Origin: Pedobacter ghigonis
GTDB taxonomy: Bacteria > Bacteroidota > Bacteroidia > Sphingobacteriales > Sphingobacteriaceae
Direction: 5' to 3'
NCBI RefSeq assembly: GCF_903166585.1
Contig: NZ_CAESCM010000005.1
Span: 1 to 64,000 of the forward strand
DNA: 64,000 bases
Part shown: one piece after another, positions 1-8,748 of the stretch
How the letters are laid out: each line of letters begins with the position of its first letter
Position numbering within the stretch: the first letter of the stretch is position 1
The notes under the pieces: generated by a model
Seen by the model: the letters and a program-made list of their open reading frames with translations, nothing else
The model's database searches: none
What the model was told of the DNA's origin: nothing
Program-made: the position numbers and the translations under genes

Positions 1-106
<106 letters not shown>

Positions 107-114
107 CTTAAAAG

Positions 115-153
115 AAACCCTTTAACAACAATGTTAAAGGGTTTTCTTGTTTT
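115..153 (+). terminator. Intrinsic terminator of the rRNA operon
   Basis: AAACCCTTTAAC (115-126) pairs perfectly with GTTAAAGGGTTT (133-144) around a 6-base loop, followed by TCTTGTTTT. It starts nine bases after the 5S end. Confidence 0.9.
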
Positions 154-544
154 AGGGCATTTGAGTGGGAAGCAAAAAGATAAAAGCTTAAAGGCTAAAG
201 CATAAAGCGGGAGGCACTGCTTAGAGCTTTAGTCTTTTGGCTTTAAGCTTTCAATAATAGCCCTGATGGCGGTGGAAATCCCCTTTTGGCTCGAAGAACA
301 TACCTAACTCGCGTTACCCCTCCAAAAGGATTGAAACGAACAGCAGGACGGAACCTTTACTATTAGCATTGGCTTTGCGCTTCAGAAAGAATTATAAAAT
401 TTCGTTTTAACAAAATAATGGAACTGTAAATGGAGATTGTGTGACGCAATCAAATTGTTAACAAAACTTAATAATTAAAATGATGTTGATAATTTAAAGT
501 TGATTTAAAACTGATTTGATGCTAAATATGTTAATATCACGAGG
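154..544. other. Intergenic region with a decayed inverted repeat, no gene
   Basis: No convincing coding frame lies between the 5S terminator and the desaturase. AAAAGCTTAAAG (182-193) is mirrored by CTTTAAGCTTT (241-251) around GCTTTAG/CTAAAGC pieces, giving an imperfect palindrome of about 70 bp. Bases 400-540 are AT-rich and end in the desaturase promoter region. Nothing else was recognised. Confidence 0.5.
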
Positions 545-570
545 TTTGCCGTAATATTTGGTTATCTTTG
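545..570 (+). promoter_or_regulatory. Candidate Bacteroidota promoter of the desaturase
   Basis: TATCTTTG (563-570) matches the -7 consensus TAnnTTTG. TTTG at 545-548 could be the -33 element but sits a few bases too close (14 bases between). The start codon is 27 bases after the -7 box. Confidence 0.5.
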
Positions 571-597
571 CTTACAACAAATATATAAACACGAATA

Positions 598-1578
598 ATG
601 AGTTTTTTTGCAGATAAAAGAAGGGAAGTGATGGTGCATATAGAACAGTATATGCTGGATATGATGGATACCTATCTTAAACCGATCGATACCAACTGGC
701 AGCCATCTGACTTTCTACCTGACTCTACAAGTGATACATTTTATCAAGATATAAGAATACTAAGGGATAATGCAAAAGATCTTTCATACGATCTTGTAGC
801 TGTATTAATTGGTGATACGATTACAGAGGAGGCTTTGCCTACTTATGAGTCGTGGTTAGCAATGGTGCAGGGACCAAGTATGAAAGAAGATGGTGGGTGG
901 ATGAAGTGGAACAGACATTGGACTGCTGAAGAAAACCGTCACGGGGATTTGTTGAATAAATATTTATACCTATCGGGTAGGGTGGATATGCGCCAAATGG
1001 AGATTTCTACACAATACCTTATTGCTGATGGTTTCGACATCGGTACCGGACACGATCCTTACCGCAATTTTGTTTACACTTCTTTTCAGGAGATGGCAAC
1101 CAATATTTCGCACAGAAGAGTAGCTTCGTTAGCCAAAAAAGATGGCGATACGCTATTGTCGAGAATGTGCGGTGTAATTGCTTCTGATGAAGCCAGACAT
1201 GCAAAAGCTTATAAAGATTTTATGAGCCGTATCTTTGAAGTTGATCCAAATGAGGCGATGCTTGCTTTTGAAGATATGATGCGCCAAAAAATTGTAATGC
1301 CTGCTCACTTCTTGCGTGAAGTTGGTTTAAAAATTGGTCAAACTTTCGGTCATTTTACTGATGCAGCACAACGTTTAGGCGTTTACACGGCGATTGATTA
1401 TGTTGACATTATGCAACAGTTAATTGTTGACTGGAAAATTGAAGGTATGCGCGACTTAAACGAGGCCGGAGAAAAAGCCCGCGACTACATTATGGCTTTA
1501 CCTTCGCGTTTGTTGCGTGTAGCGGAAAGAATGAAAAATCCTACGATTGATTATAAATTCAGCTGGATTGCAGGATAA
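598..1578 (+). CDS. Acyl-ACP desaturase (fatty acid desaturase type 2)
   Basis: Soluble di-iron enzyme that would insert a cis double bond into an acyl chain carried on acyl carrier protein, adjusting membrane fluidity. At 326 residues it is full length for the stearoyl-ACP desaturase family. All iron ligands of the family can be placed: Glu78/79, EENRH at 111-115, Glu165 and His172 within EMATNISH, and DEARH at 197-201. The stretch from residue 107 to 135 (WTAEENRHGDLLNKYL and onward) is nearly identical in pattern to plant plastid desaturases. No signal peptide or membrane helix is present, as expected. It is a single-gene unit with its own -7 box and terminator. The chain position and length preference cannot be read from sequence. 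Confidence 0.93.
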   Translation: MSFFADKRREVMVHIEQYMLDMMDTYLKPIDTNWQPSDFLPDSTSDTFYQDIRILRDNAKDLSYDLVAVLIGDTITEEALPTYESWLAMVQGPSMKEDGGWMKWNRHWTAEENRHGDLLNKYLYLSGRVDMRQMEISTQYLIADGFDIGTGHDPYRNFVYTSFQEMATNISHRRVASLAKKDGDTLLSRMCGVIASDEARHAKAYKDFMSRIFEVDPNEAMLAFEDMMRQKIVMPAHFLREVGLKIGQTFGHFTDAAQRLGVYTAIDYVDIMQQLIVDWKIEGMRDLNEAGEKARDYIMALPSRLLRVAERMKNPTIDYKFSWIAG

Positions 1579-1602
1579 GCCCCACTGATTTTACCATATT
1601 TA

Positions 1603-1633
1603 AAACCTGTTGCCTATTGCAACAGGTTTTTTT
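1603..1633 (+). terminator. Intrinsic terminator after the desaturase
   Basis: AAACCTGTTGC (1603-1613) pairs with GCAACAGGTTT (1619-1629) around CTATT and runs into a T tract. The minus-strand PqqB-like gene ends just beyond it, so it separates two convergent units. Confidence 0.88.
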
Positions 1634-1639
1634 TTAGGG

Positions 1640-2563
1640 TTAATAGAAAATTTGATCTTGCTTAGCCAGGTTAAAGCCTTTATTTTGCAAAGCTTGTTGT
1701 GCCTTAGCGCTCCACAATAATGGGTTGGTATGGTTAAAATGGATGAAATACAGCTTGCGTTTTACTGCTGCTGTTTCGTTTTTAAACAAATCTGTTGTTT
1801 CTGTAAGCAAAGGGTGAGGTACTTGGGCAATTGCCCTGTTAGCAAGTTCGGTATTGCTATAAAAGGTAGCATCAACCATGGCTACATCTACATTTTTAAC
1901 TTCTGTTATAATATCTTTATTCCACTTGCTCCATTTGTCGATATCAGGAATAAAGAGATATTTTTTAGTAGGGGTAATAATTTTAAAGCCGGCAGTTTCT
2001 GAAAATTCATCACGGTGAGGTACCGTAAATGCTGTTACTGTATTATTGGAGACAGTAATGGCTTGGTCGGCCGAAAGCCCAATAATATTGATGTTGTTTA
2101 ACTTGACAAGTTGGCTCCATGGTCCATTTTGCTCCAGAAAGGCTTTTAACTTAGGCAATACATACACTTTTAAACTTTTGGTTGCCATTACTTCGCGACC
2201 AAATTCCATTAAGCCGGTATAATGACCAATATGGGCGTGCGTAATAAATACGCCCTCAGGAAGATATGGATAGGCATTGTTGGTTTGCGATTTAAAATGT
2301 TGCAACTGTTGTTTGATATCGGGAGTAGCTTCGAACAACCACCATTTTTTATTAACCGGATCGACCAGGGCAAGGGAAACCACCTGTTTCTGCATTTTTG
2401 GATTAGCCCAGGCTATTTTACAACAGTTTTTCTGGCAGCCCATGTGTGGGTAGCCACCATCCTGCGCAATACCTAAAGCGATTATGTAAGTGGTTTGGGG
2501 TAGTGTAGCAGCCCAGGTATTTGCACTAAACAGGACAACAATTAGAAAGATTAATCTTTTCAT
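1640..2563 (-). CDS. Secreted metallo-beta-lactamase-fold hydrolase, PqqB-like
   Basis: 307 residues with an N-terminal signal peptide (hydrophobic 4-18, ANTWA/ATL cleavage region), so the product is probably periplasmic. After cleavage it opens with the PqqB-type strand LGIAQDGGYPHMGC and a Cys-rich turn (Cys43, Cys47, Cys48). The metal loop reads THAHIGHYTGL (108-118): the usual Asp of HxHxDH is Gly, as in divergent family members. Later metal-site candidates are PHRDE, PDIDKW, and the C-terminal FIHFNHTNP. PqqB acts late in PQQ synthesis, but no other pqq gene is present and the enzyme here is exported, so a PQQ role is doubtful. Its ATG overlaps the icmF stop by one base (TAATG), so it is co-translated with the mutase. 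Substrate unknown. Confidence 0.75.
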   Translation of the reverse strand: MKRLIFLIVVLFSANTWAATLPQTTYIIALGIAQDGGYPHMGCQKNCCKIAWANPKMQKQVVSLALVDPVNKKWWLFEATPDIKQQLQHFKSQTNNAYPYLPEGVFITHAHIGHYTGLMEFGREVMATKSLKVYVLPKLKAFLEQNGPWSQLVKLNNINIIGLSADQAITVSNNTVTAFTVPHRDEFSETAGFKIITPTKKYLFIPDIDKWSKWNKDIITEVKNVDVAMVDATFYSNTELANRAIAQVPHPLLTETTDLFKNETAAVKRKLYFIHFNHTNPLLWSAKAQQALQNKGFNLAKQDQIFY

Positions 2564-5500
2564 TACATGTTTCTCCTGTATTGTCCGCCAACTTCGTAAA
2601 GGGCGTTGCTAATTTGCCCTAATGAACAGATTTTACATACTTCCATTAACTGTTCGAAGATATTATCGCCGGCAACAGCCGATTTTTGCAACTGTTTCAA
2701 CAAACCGGCGGCTTTATCTTGGTTACGGTTCTGGAACTTTTCTAATGTAGAAATCTGGAACTGTTTTTCTTCTTCGGTTGCCCTGATTACTTCCCCCGGA
2801 ACAATGGTAGGCGAACCGTTTTTATTTAAGAAGGTATTTACGCCAACAATAGGATATTCGCCAGTATGTTTCAGGGTTTCGTAGTACAGGCTTTCTTCCT
2901 GTATTTTTCCCCGTTGGTACATGGTTTCCATAGCTCCTAAAACACCACCACGATCGTTTATTCGTTTAAATTCTGCCAGTACAGCTTCTTCTACCAAATC
3001 GGTTAATTCTTCGATGATAAAGGCTCCCTGTAGCGGGTTTTCATTTTTGGCCAGGCCTAACTCCCGGTTTATGATCAATTGTATGGCCATCGCCCGTCTT
3101 ACCGATTCTTCGGTAGGTGTAGTAATGGCTTCGTCGTAAGCATTGGTGTGGAGCGAATTACAATTGTCGTAAATGGCATAGAGAGCCTGTAAGGTAGTCC
3201 GGATATCGTTAAAATCGATTTCCTGGGCGTGCAACGAGCGACCTGAAGTTTGAATGTGGTATTTCAGTTTCTGCGAACGATCGTTCCCTTTATATTTGTT
3301 TTTAATGGCTTTTGCCCAGATTCTACGTGCTACACGGCCAATTACTGCATATTCAGGATCGATACCGTTAGAAAAGAAGAAAGAAAGGTTAGGCGCAAAA
3401 TCATCGATATGCATGCCCCTGCTTAAATAATACTCCACAAAGGTAAAGCCATTACTCAGCGTAAAAGCCAGTTGCGAGATGGGATTTGCACCTGCTTCGG
3501 CGATGTGGTAACCCGAAATGGATACTGAATAGAAGTTCCGTACTTTTTCATCAATAAAATATTTCTGGATATCACCCATCATCCTTAGGGCAAATTCGGT
3601 AGAAAAAATACAGGTATTCTGTGCCTGGTCTTCCTTTAAAATATCAGCCTGAACAGTCCCACGCACGGAGCTGATGGCTTTGGCTTTAATTTGCGCATAA
3701 ACATCAGCAGGCAGCACCTGATCGCCGGTTAGGCCTAAAAGCATTAAGCCCAAACCATCGTTTCCTTGTGGTAAAGTACCATTATAAGCAGGCCTTTCTG
3801 CATTTTTGGCTTTATAAATGGCCTTAATTTTAGCTTCAACTTCCTTTTCCAGTCCATTTTCGATAATGTACTTTTCACATTGCTGATCGATAGCAGCGTT
3901 CATGAAAAAGCCCAGTAACATTGGTGCTGGCCCATTAATTGTCATCGATACCGATGTGGAAGGTGCACAGAGATCAAAACCCGAGTATAATTTCTTGGCA
4001 TCATCTAAAGTGGCGATGCTCACACCTGAATTACCAATTTTACCGTAAATATCGGGACGGATGTGTGGATCTTCACCATAAAGGGTAACCGAATCAAAAG
4101 CGGTAGATAAGCGGTGAGCCGGTTGGCCTAATGAAACGTAGTGGAAACGTTTGTTGGTCCGTTCGGGTCCACCTTCACCAGCAAACATGCGGGTAGGGTC
4201 TTCGCCTTCGCGCTTAAGTGGAAATACCCCTGCTGCATAAGGAAATTCGCCCGGTAGGTTTTCGGTGAGCAACCACCTTAAAATATCGCCCCAGTCTTCG
4301 TAACGGGGAAGCGATACCTTTGGAATCTGAAGCTTCGAAAGCGATTCGTAAAACAAAGGCTGTTTAATTTCTTTATCGCGGACTTTATAAATGAAAAACT
4401 CTTCCTGATAAGCCTTTTTTGTTTCGGGCCACTGGCGCAATAGCCTTTTGCATTCACCGTCGAGTTGTTCTTCGAAAAAGGTGTAGGTTGCCTGTAAATT
4501 TCTTGACACCCCGTCCTCCGGACCCTCCTCTAAAAGAGGGAAATTGATTTCCTTCGTAAGATCAATTACACCTTTGAGCTGGTACATTTTACGGGCAATA
4601 GTGGCCTGTTTAGTTACCCACTCGTTATACATCTGGCTCGATTCTGCAATTTCAGCCAGATACCGGATGCGATCGGGTGGAATGATATAAATCTTTTCGG
4701 ATTGATCTGTAGTCAATTCCATTTTGGCTTTGAAATCAGTTCCGGTTTTAACCTTTATCTGCTCCATTAAGGCCACAAACAAGTTGTTCATGCCCGGATC
4801 GTTGAACTGGGAGGCCATAGTGCCATACACCGGAATTTCATCGTCTTTGGCATCGAAAATGTTATGGTTGCGCTTATATTGCTTGCGCACATCCCTCAAC
4901 GCATCTAAAGCACCTCTTTTATCAAATTTATTAATGGCTACGAGATCGGCGAAATCGAGCATATCTATTTTTTCCAATTGCGTAGCTGCACCAAATTCGG
5001 GTGTCATAACGTACAATGAAACATCGCAATGCTCGGTAATTTCGGTATCCGACTGGCCAATTCCCGAAGTTTCGACAATAATCAGATCGTAGCCTGCTGC
5101 TTTGCAGATATCGATACTTTCCTGCACGTTTTTCGACAATGCCAGATTGGCTTGCCGGGTAGCCAGCGAACGCATGTACACCCTTGGATTGTTGATCGCG
5201 TTCATCCTGATCCGGTCGCCAAGTAGGGCACCTCCGGTTTTTCGCTTAGAAGGATCGACAGAAATAATGGCCAGCGTTTTATCTTTCACCTCTACCAGAA
5301 AACGGCGCACCAGCTCATCAACCAGTGATGATTTTCCAGCTCCACCGGTTCCGGTAATACCCAGGATAGGAGCAGTGTTATTTTGTGATAGTCGCTTTAA
5401 TTCGTCAACAAATTTTTGTGCGCCCTCCGGATCATTTTCTGCAACAGTAATGGCACCGGCTATGGCTTTAATATCTTTTGCCGGAATGGTTTCTAATTCG

Positions 5501-5958
5501 TTGGTGATACTGGCTTTGGTAACAAAATCAGTTTGCACCAGCATATCGTTTATCATGCCCTGTAATCCCATCTTACGGCCATCATCGGGAGAGTAGATTT
5601 TCGAAATCCCATATGCCTGAAGTTCTTCAATTTCGGCTGGTAGGATTACCCCTCCGCCACCTGCGAATATCTTAATATGCCCCGAACCTCTTTCCTGCAA
5701 CAGATCGTACATGTATTTAAAATATTCGATGTGACCGCCCTGATATGACGTCATGGCGATGCCCTGTACATCTTCCTGAATGGCGCAGTTTACAACTTCA
5801 TCAACCGAACGGTTGTGCCCCAGGTGAATTACTTCGGCTCCCGACGATTGCAGGATACGGCGCATGATATTGATGGTTGCATCGTGGCCATCGAATAAAG
5901 AAGCAGCGGTTACAAAACGGATTTTATTTTTGGGCTTATATATTTCTACTTGTTGCAT
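2563..5958 (-). CDS. icmF: Fused isobutyryl-CoA mutase IcmF (B12 domain, G-protein chaperone, mutase)
   Basis: Adenosylcobalamin enzyme that interconverts isobutyryl-CoA and n-butyryl-CoA, with a built-in MeaB-like GTPase that loads and repairs cofactor. The order is diagnostic: cobalamin domain at 13-140 with DGHDAT (23-28, His25 the cobalt ligand) and a GGG turn at 100-103; G domain with P-loop [11 protein letters not shown] (200-210) and NKFD (343-346); linker about 420-570; then the TIM-barrel mutase from about 570, beginning [20 protein letters not shown]. That FPLKREGED segment is IcmF-type rather than the Tyr-containing methylmalonyl-CoA mutase version. 1131 residues is slightly long for the family. 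Residues 473-486 of the linker are encoded by a repeat-like element (separate entry). A -7 box lies 16 bases upstream of the ATG. A methylmalonyl-CoA or pivalyl-CoA activity is a less likely alternative. Confidence 0.92.
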   Translation of the reverse strand: MQQVEIYKPKNKIRFVTAASLFDGHDATINIMRRILQSSGAEVIHLGHNRSVDEVVNCAIQEDVQGIAMTSYQGGHIEYFKYMYDLLQERGSGHIKIFAGGGGVILPAEIEELQAYGISKIYSPDDGRKMGLQGMINDMLVQTDFVTKASITNELETIPAKDIKAIAGAITVAENDPEGAQKFVDELKRLSQNNTAPILGITGTGGAGKSSLVDELVRRFLVEVKDKTLAIISVDPSKRKTGGALLGDRIRMNAINNPRVYMRSLATRQANLALSKNVQESIDICKAAGYDLIIVETSGIGQSDTEITEHCDVSLYVMTPEFGAATQLEKIDMLDFADLVAINKFDKRGALDALRDVRKQYKRNHNIFDAKDDEIPVYGTMASQFNDPGMNNLFVALMEQIKVKTGTDFKAKMELTTDQSEKIYIIPPDRIRYLAEIAESSQMYNEWVTKQATIARKMYQLKGVIDLTKEINFPLLEEGPEDGVSRNLQATYTFFEEQLDGECKRLLRQWPETKKAYQEEFFIYKVRDKEIKQPLFYESLSKLQIPKVSLPRYEDWGDILRWLLTENLPGEFPYAAGVFPLKREGEDPTRMFAGEGGPERTNKRFHYVSLGQPAHRLSTAFDSVTLYGEDPHIRPDIYGKIGNSGVSIATLDDAKKLYSGFDLCAPSTSVSMTINGPAPMLLGFFMNAAIDQQCEKYIIENGLEKEVEAKIKAIYKAKNAERPAYNGTLPQGNDGLGLMLLGLTGDQVLPADVYAQIKAKAISSVRGTVQADILKEDQAQNTCIFSTEFALRMMGDIQKYFIDEKVRNFYSVSISGYHIAEAGANPISQLAFTLSNGFTFVEYYLSRGMHIDDFAPNLSFFFSNGIDPEYAVIGRVARRIWAKAIKNKYKGNDRSQKLKYHIQTSGRSLHAQEIDFNDIRTTLQALYAIYDNCNSLHTNAYDEAITTPTEESVRRAMAIQLIINRELGLAKNENPLQGAFIIEELTDLVEEAVLAEFKRINDRGGVLGAMETMYQRGKIQEESLYYETLKHTGEYPIVGVNTFLNKNGSPTIVPGEVIRATEEEKQFQISTLEKFQNRNQDKAAGLLKQLQKSAVAGDNIFEQLMEVCKICSLGQISNALYEVGGQYRRNM
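4501..4542. repeat. Repeat-like palindromic element embedded in frame in icmF
   Basis: The plus strand holds two adjacent hairpins: GTCC-TCC-GGAC (4513-4523) and CCTCT-AAA-AGAGG (4527-4539). The minus strand reads CCCTCTTTTAGAGGAGGG then GTCCGGAGGACGGGGTGTC, which resembles intergenic repeats I recall from Bacteroidota genomes. It encodes [14 protein letters not shown] (residues 473-486) with no frame disruption, in the linker between the G domain and the mutase barrel. Confidence 0.6.
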
Positions 5959-5973
5959 AAACTGAATTTAAAG

Positions 5974-5981
5974 CAAAGGTA
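5974..5981 (-). promoter_or_regulatory. -7 box of the icmF promoter
   Basis: CAAAGGTA on the plus strand is TACCTTTG on the minus strand, a full match to TAnnTTTG, 16 bases before the icmF ATG. No clear -33 TTG is seen. No B12-box was found in the 224-base upstream gap, so a cobalamin riboswitch is not supported. Confidence 0.6.
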
Positions 5982-6181
5982 ATTTTAAATCTACCTGTGT
6001 TTGTCATTTAAATAGCCGGATAAGCAATAAGTTGGTTCTGTATTGGAGAGATTTCGACTAAAGACTCCGAACTAACGATTCCAGACTTAAATCAGGCTTT
6101 TTCCGACTGATATTTGGTATGCAAATGTAGTAAAATATGCGGCGCAAACCGCGAATACCCTATACCGTTACGGCCTTTAGT

Positions 6182-6553
6182 CTATTCTAATTCGCGCCCA
6201 AACTGAAGCAGATAGCCATTGTTATCGTAAATGGCAAACTCCCTCATGCCGAATTCGAAATCTTCAATAGGGTAGCAGATTTCGCATTGATCTTTTAAAT
6301 TTTCCCAAAGCGTTTCCACTTCGTTGGTTTTGATGTAAAGTGAACCGCTCATAATGGGTTTCGGGATATTGCGGTGAGCATTGGGCATACTGAACATGAT
6401 CTCTATCTCATCTTTAGTGAGGCTGAACCAGCTCAGATCATCAAATTTTGTGGCACAAGTGAAACCTAAAACTTCGGTATAAAATTTTAGGGTTGCCGGC
6501 ATATCATGCGATTCGAGCATGGGGGTAAGTTTGGTGGCGGTATATTTTGGCAT
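6182..6553 (-). CDS. VOC-family (glyoxalase/bleomycin-resistance fold) protein
   Basis: A 123-residue single-module pair of beta-alpha-beta-beta-beta units. The first opens with TPMLESHDMPATLKFYTEVL, the usual 'shift in substrate, then FY..VLGF' pattern; the second has SGSLYIKTNEVETLWENLK and ends in DFEFGMREFAIYDNNGYLLQ, where the terminal Glu/Asn-Gly-Tyr stretch is the common dioxygenase-type C terminus. Metal ligands cannot all be assigned: the first half has His15 in ESHDM but no clear partner. The protein is soluble and cytoplasmic. It stands alone between icmF and the phosphatase, so context gives no substrate. Function is open; resistance or lyase roles are only family possibilities. 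Confidence 0.8.
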   Translation of the reverse strand: MPKYTATKLTPMLESHDMPATLKFYTEVLGFTCATKFDDLSWFSLTKDEIEIMFSMPNAHRNIPKPIMSGSLYIKTNEVETLWENLKDQCEICYPIEDFEFGMREFAIYDNNGYLLQFGRELE

Positions 6554-6685
6554 TTTCTAAGATAAAAAATTGAAGTTAATTTTTAATGTCAGGCCAGGGA
6601 TAAGTAAAACTATTCTGGCTCTAGAAACAACCAGGAAGATAGAGACCCTGAAATAAATTCAGGGTGAGGATTACCTTTAAATAAA

Positions 6686-6711
6686 AAAAACTATGCTGGT
6701 GGCATAGTTTT
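6686..6711 (-). terminator. Intrinsic terminator of the alkaline phosphatase gene
   Basis: On the minus strand AAAACTATGC pairs with GCATAGTTTT around a 5-base loop and runs into TTTTATTT. It begins 8 bases past the phosphatase stop. Confidence 0.85.
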
Positions 6712-6718
6712 CTTTGAA

Positions 6719-8377
6719 TTATTTATTGGTTATTTCTGTTATTGGTTCTCCTACCGTTCCGTTTGGCATTTGGATGTGGAGTAGTGCAGCCAGTGTGGGT
6801 GCAATATCAGTCATGTAGTGTGTTTTATTGGTAGCACCTGGTTTAATACCCCAACCCATAAACACAAGTGGAATATGCGAATCGTATGGGTTCCAGTTAC
6901 CGTGCGTAGTACCGGTACTGCCGCCATTAAACCAGTTTGGCTGCAAAACGTAATAAATATCGCCGCTTCTGCGTGCGTTATATCCGTTGGTGATCATCTT
7001 TTTCTGAATCTCCTGAAGCGTGCTTTGAGAAATGTTCGCAATATCTACTGCATTCTGAAAGCCATCTAAAGTTTTTAAGAATTCAACTGATGCTGATTTG
7101 ATTACATTGAAACTTACTGAAGCTTTATCTGTTTTCGCGTGGTCGAAAATGATCTGGTTGTTCATCGATCTTAAAACCACATTGTTTACTTTGAATTTAT
7201 CGTTCAGATAAGTATTTAATTTATTGGCAATATCCCTGTCGCTTACAACACCAGAAGGCATTTTGTTTTCTTGCATAAAGCCTGGTACGTGTGCAGCACC
7301 GTGATCGGCAGTTAAGAATACGGTATAGCTACCTTTACCTACTTTTTTATCCAGGTAGTTAAAGAATTCTTCAATGTCTTTGTCTAAACGCAAGTAAGTA
7401 TCTTCTGCCTCAATAGAATTAGGTCCGTAAGCGTGACCAACGTAATCAGTAGAAGAGCAGCTAACCGCTAAGAAATCGGTAATGTTATCCTGACCTAAAT
7501 CTTCTGATAAAATGGCCAGTTTAGCTAAATCTAAAGTAATGGTATTGCCATAAGGAGTACTTCTGATCGCATCGAAATTTTTATCGATATTTTGGGTTAA
7601 CTGGTGTGGAAAAGTATTGTTTTTGCCTTCATATTCTTTGGCATCGGCAGTACTGTTTACGTAAGTGTTAATTGGGTATAATGTTTCCCAGTTTTTAGCG
7701 TAAAACTTATTAGCCAGTTTTAATTTGTTATAGTCAGCAATCCAGTTTGGTACTTCTTTCATGTAATAGCTACTGGTAATCCAGTTTCCGGTACTGCCCT
7801 GATACCAGTAAGCCGCATTTGCAGCATGGCCTGCAGGAAGGATAGAACCCCTGTCTTTTAACGAGATACCGATTACTTTACCTTTAAAATTGGTGGCTAA
7901 CCTCAACTCATCGGTAATGGTGGTGGTTAACATATTTTTTGGCGACATGTTTCCTTCAGAAGAAGGCGTGCTGCCAACCGTAGTTGCGGTCGAATCTTCG
8001 GTACAATAAACATTCTTTTTGGTCTCCGGATCGTACCAATCGTTACCAATAATGCCATGTACAGCTGGTACCGAACCTGTGTAAATACAAGTATGGCCAC
8101 AAGCAGTATAGGTTGGTGTGTAAGGAATAAATGTATTTTCTACTGAAAAACCTTCGTTTACTAATCTTTTTAAACCACCATTGGTATAACGGTTGTAAAA
8201 GCGATACAGGTAATCCCAGCGCATTTGATCTACAACCAGGCCAACCACCAGTTTAGGGCGGGCTACTTCGGCTGGAAATGCTTTAGCTGGTGCAGGTGTT
8301 ACTTTTTTGGATTGCCCGAAAGCAATAGAAATAGAAAGAATTGAAACTGAGAGAATCAGACCGGGAATTTTTTTCAT
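6719..8377 (-). CDS. pafA: PafA-type alkaline phosphatase (phosphate-irrepressible)
   Basis: Secreted phosphomonoesterase of the alkaline phosphatase superfamily, closely patterned on the Chryseobacterium PafA enzyme that I know at residue level. Signal peptide 1-21 (hydrophobic LILSVSILSISIAFG). Catalytic residues can be assigned: Asp50 in VVDQMRWDY, nucleophile Thr91 in PTYTACGH, Asn112 in GNDWYD, Lys174 and Arg176 in SLKDR (the phosphate clamp of PafA), Asp311 and His315 in DYVGH, Asp358-His359 in TADHG, and His492 in GTTHGNW. Length (552) matches PafA (about 546). In PafA the enzyme hydrolyses many phosphomonoesters independently of phosphate supply and releases phosphate in the periplasm. 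Single-gene unit with its own terminator. Phosphodiesterase (NPP) identity is less likely because the Lys/Arg clamp is intact. Confidence 0.92.
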   Translation of the reverse strand: MKKIPGLILSVSILSISIAFGQSKKVTPAPAKAFPAEVARPKLVVGLVVDQMRWDYLYRFYNRYTNGGLKRLVNEGFSVENTFIPYTPTYTACGHTCIYTGSVPAVHGIIGNDWYDPETKKNVYCTEDSTATTVGSTPSSEGNMSPKNMLTTTITDELRLATNFKGKVIGISLKDRGSILPAGHAANAAYWYQGSTGNWITSSYYMKEVPNWIADYNKLKLANKFYAKNWETLYPINTYVNSTADAKEYEGKNNTFPHQLTQNIDKNFDAIRSTPYGNTITLDLAKLAILSEDLGQDNITDFLAVSCSSTDYVGHAYGPNSIEAEDTYLRLDKDIEEFFNYLDKKVGKGSYTVFLTADHGAAHVPGFMQENKMPSGVVSDRDIANKLNTYLNDKFKVNNVVLRSMNNQIIFDHAKTDKASVSFNVIKSASVEFLKTLDGFQNAVDIANISQSTLQEIQKKMITNGYNARRSGDIYYVLQPNWFNGGSTGTTHGNWNPYDSHIPLVFMGWGIKPGATNKTHYMTDIAPTLAALLHIQMPNGTVGEPITEITNK

Positions 8378-8748
8378 TTTATCTTTATTAATGCGGCTAA
8401 AGTAACCATTTTTGAATGAAGAAATTTTTTATTTGTGTAAATATTTAGAAGCGAAACAGGCGATTTCTGGAAGTAATTTAAACGCAAACGGTTGTCTAAA
8501 TAACATTAATCAAAAAACGGTCATTGGGTATTACATTCGACATCTTTTTGTTTATGAAAAGTATCTACAGGTAGAATTTTGATTATTAAACCTGCTCATT
8601 TTCATGTGTTTGCAGTTGATTTGTCTAATAAATTAGAGTTAACACTATCGCAATTAACACAATCGTTTGCGTGGAGAAAAATCAGCTCATTTTGATTTTT
8701 GTGGTTAATTTAATATGATAATTAATCACCTAACCAAAATGTAAAACT
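8378..8748. other. Divergent intergenic region, no gene seen
   Basis: About 370 AT-rich bases between the minus-strand phosphatase and the plus-strand lectin lipoprotein. No open frame or RNA family was recognised. It should contain both promoters, but no complete TTG-N19-TAnnTTTG pair was found. Confidence 0.4.

Noticed and set aside
5102..5596. 164-codon plus-strand open frame across icmF
   Set aside because: It lies wholly on the opposite strand of the IcmF G domain, has no domain, and the antisense protein is low-complexity; it is a shadow.
5958..6182. Possible cobalamin riboswitch upstream of icmF
   Set aside because: No B12-box-like AGCCACTGG element or stable multi-stem structure was seen in the 224 bases; a plain -7 box is present.
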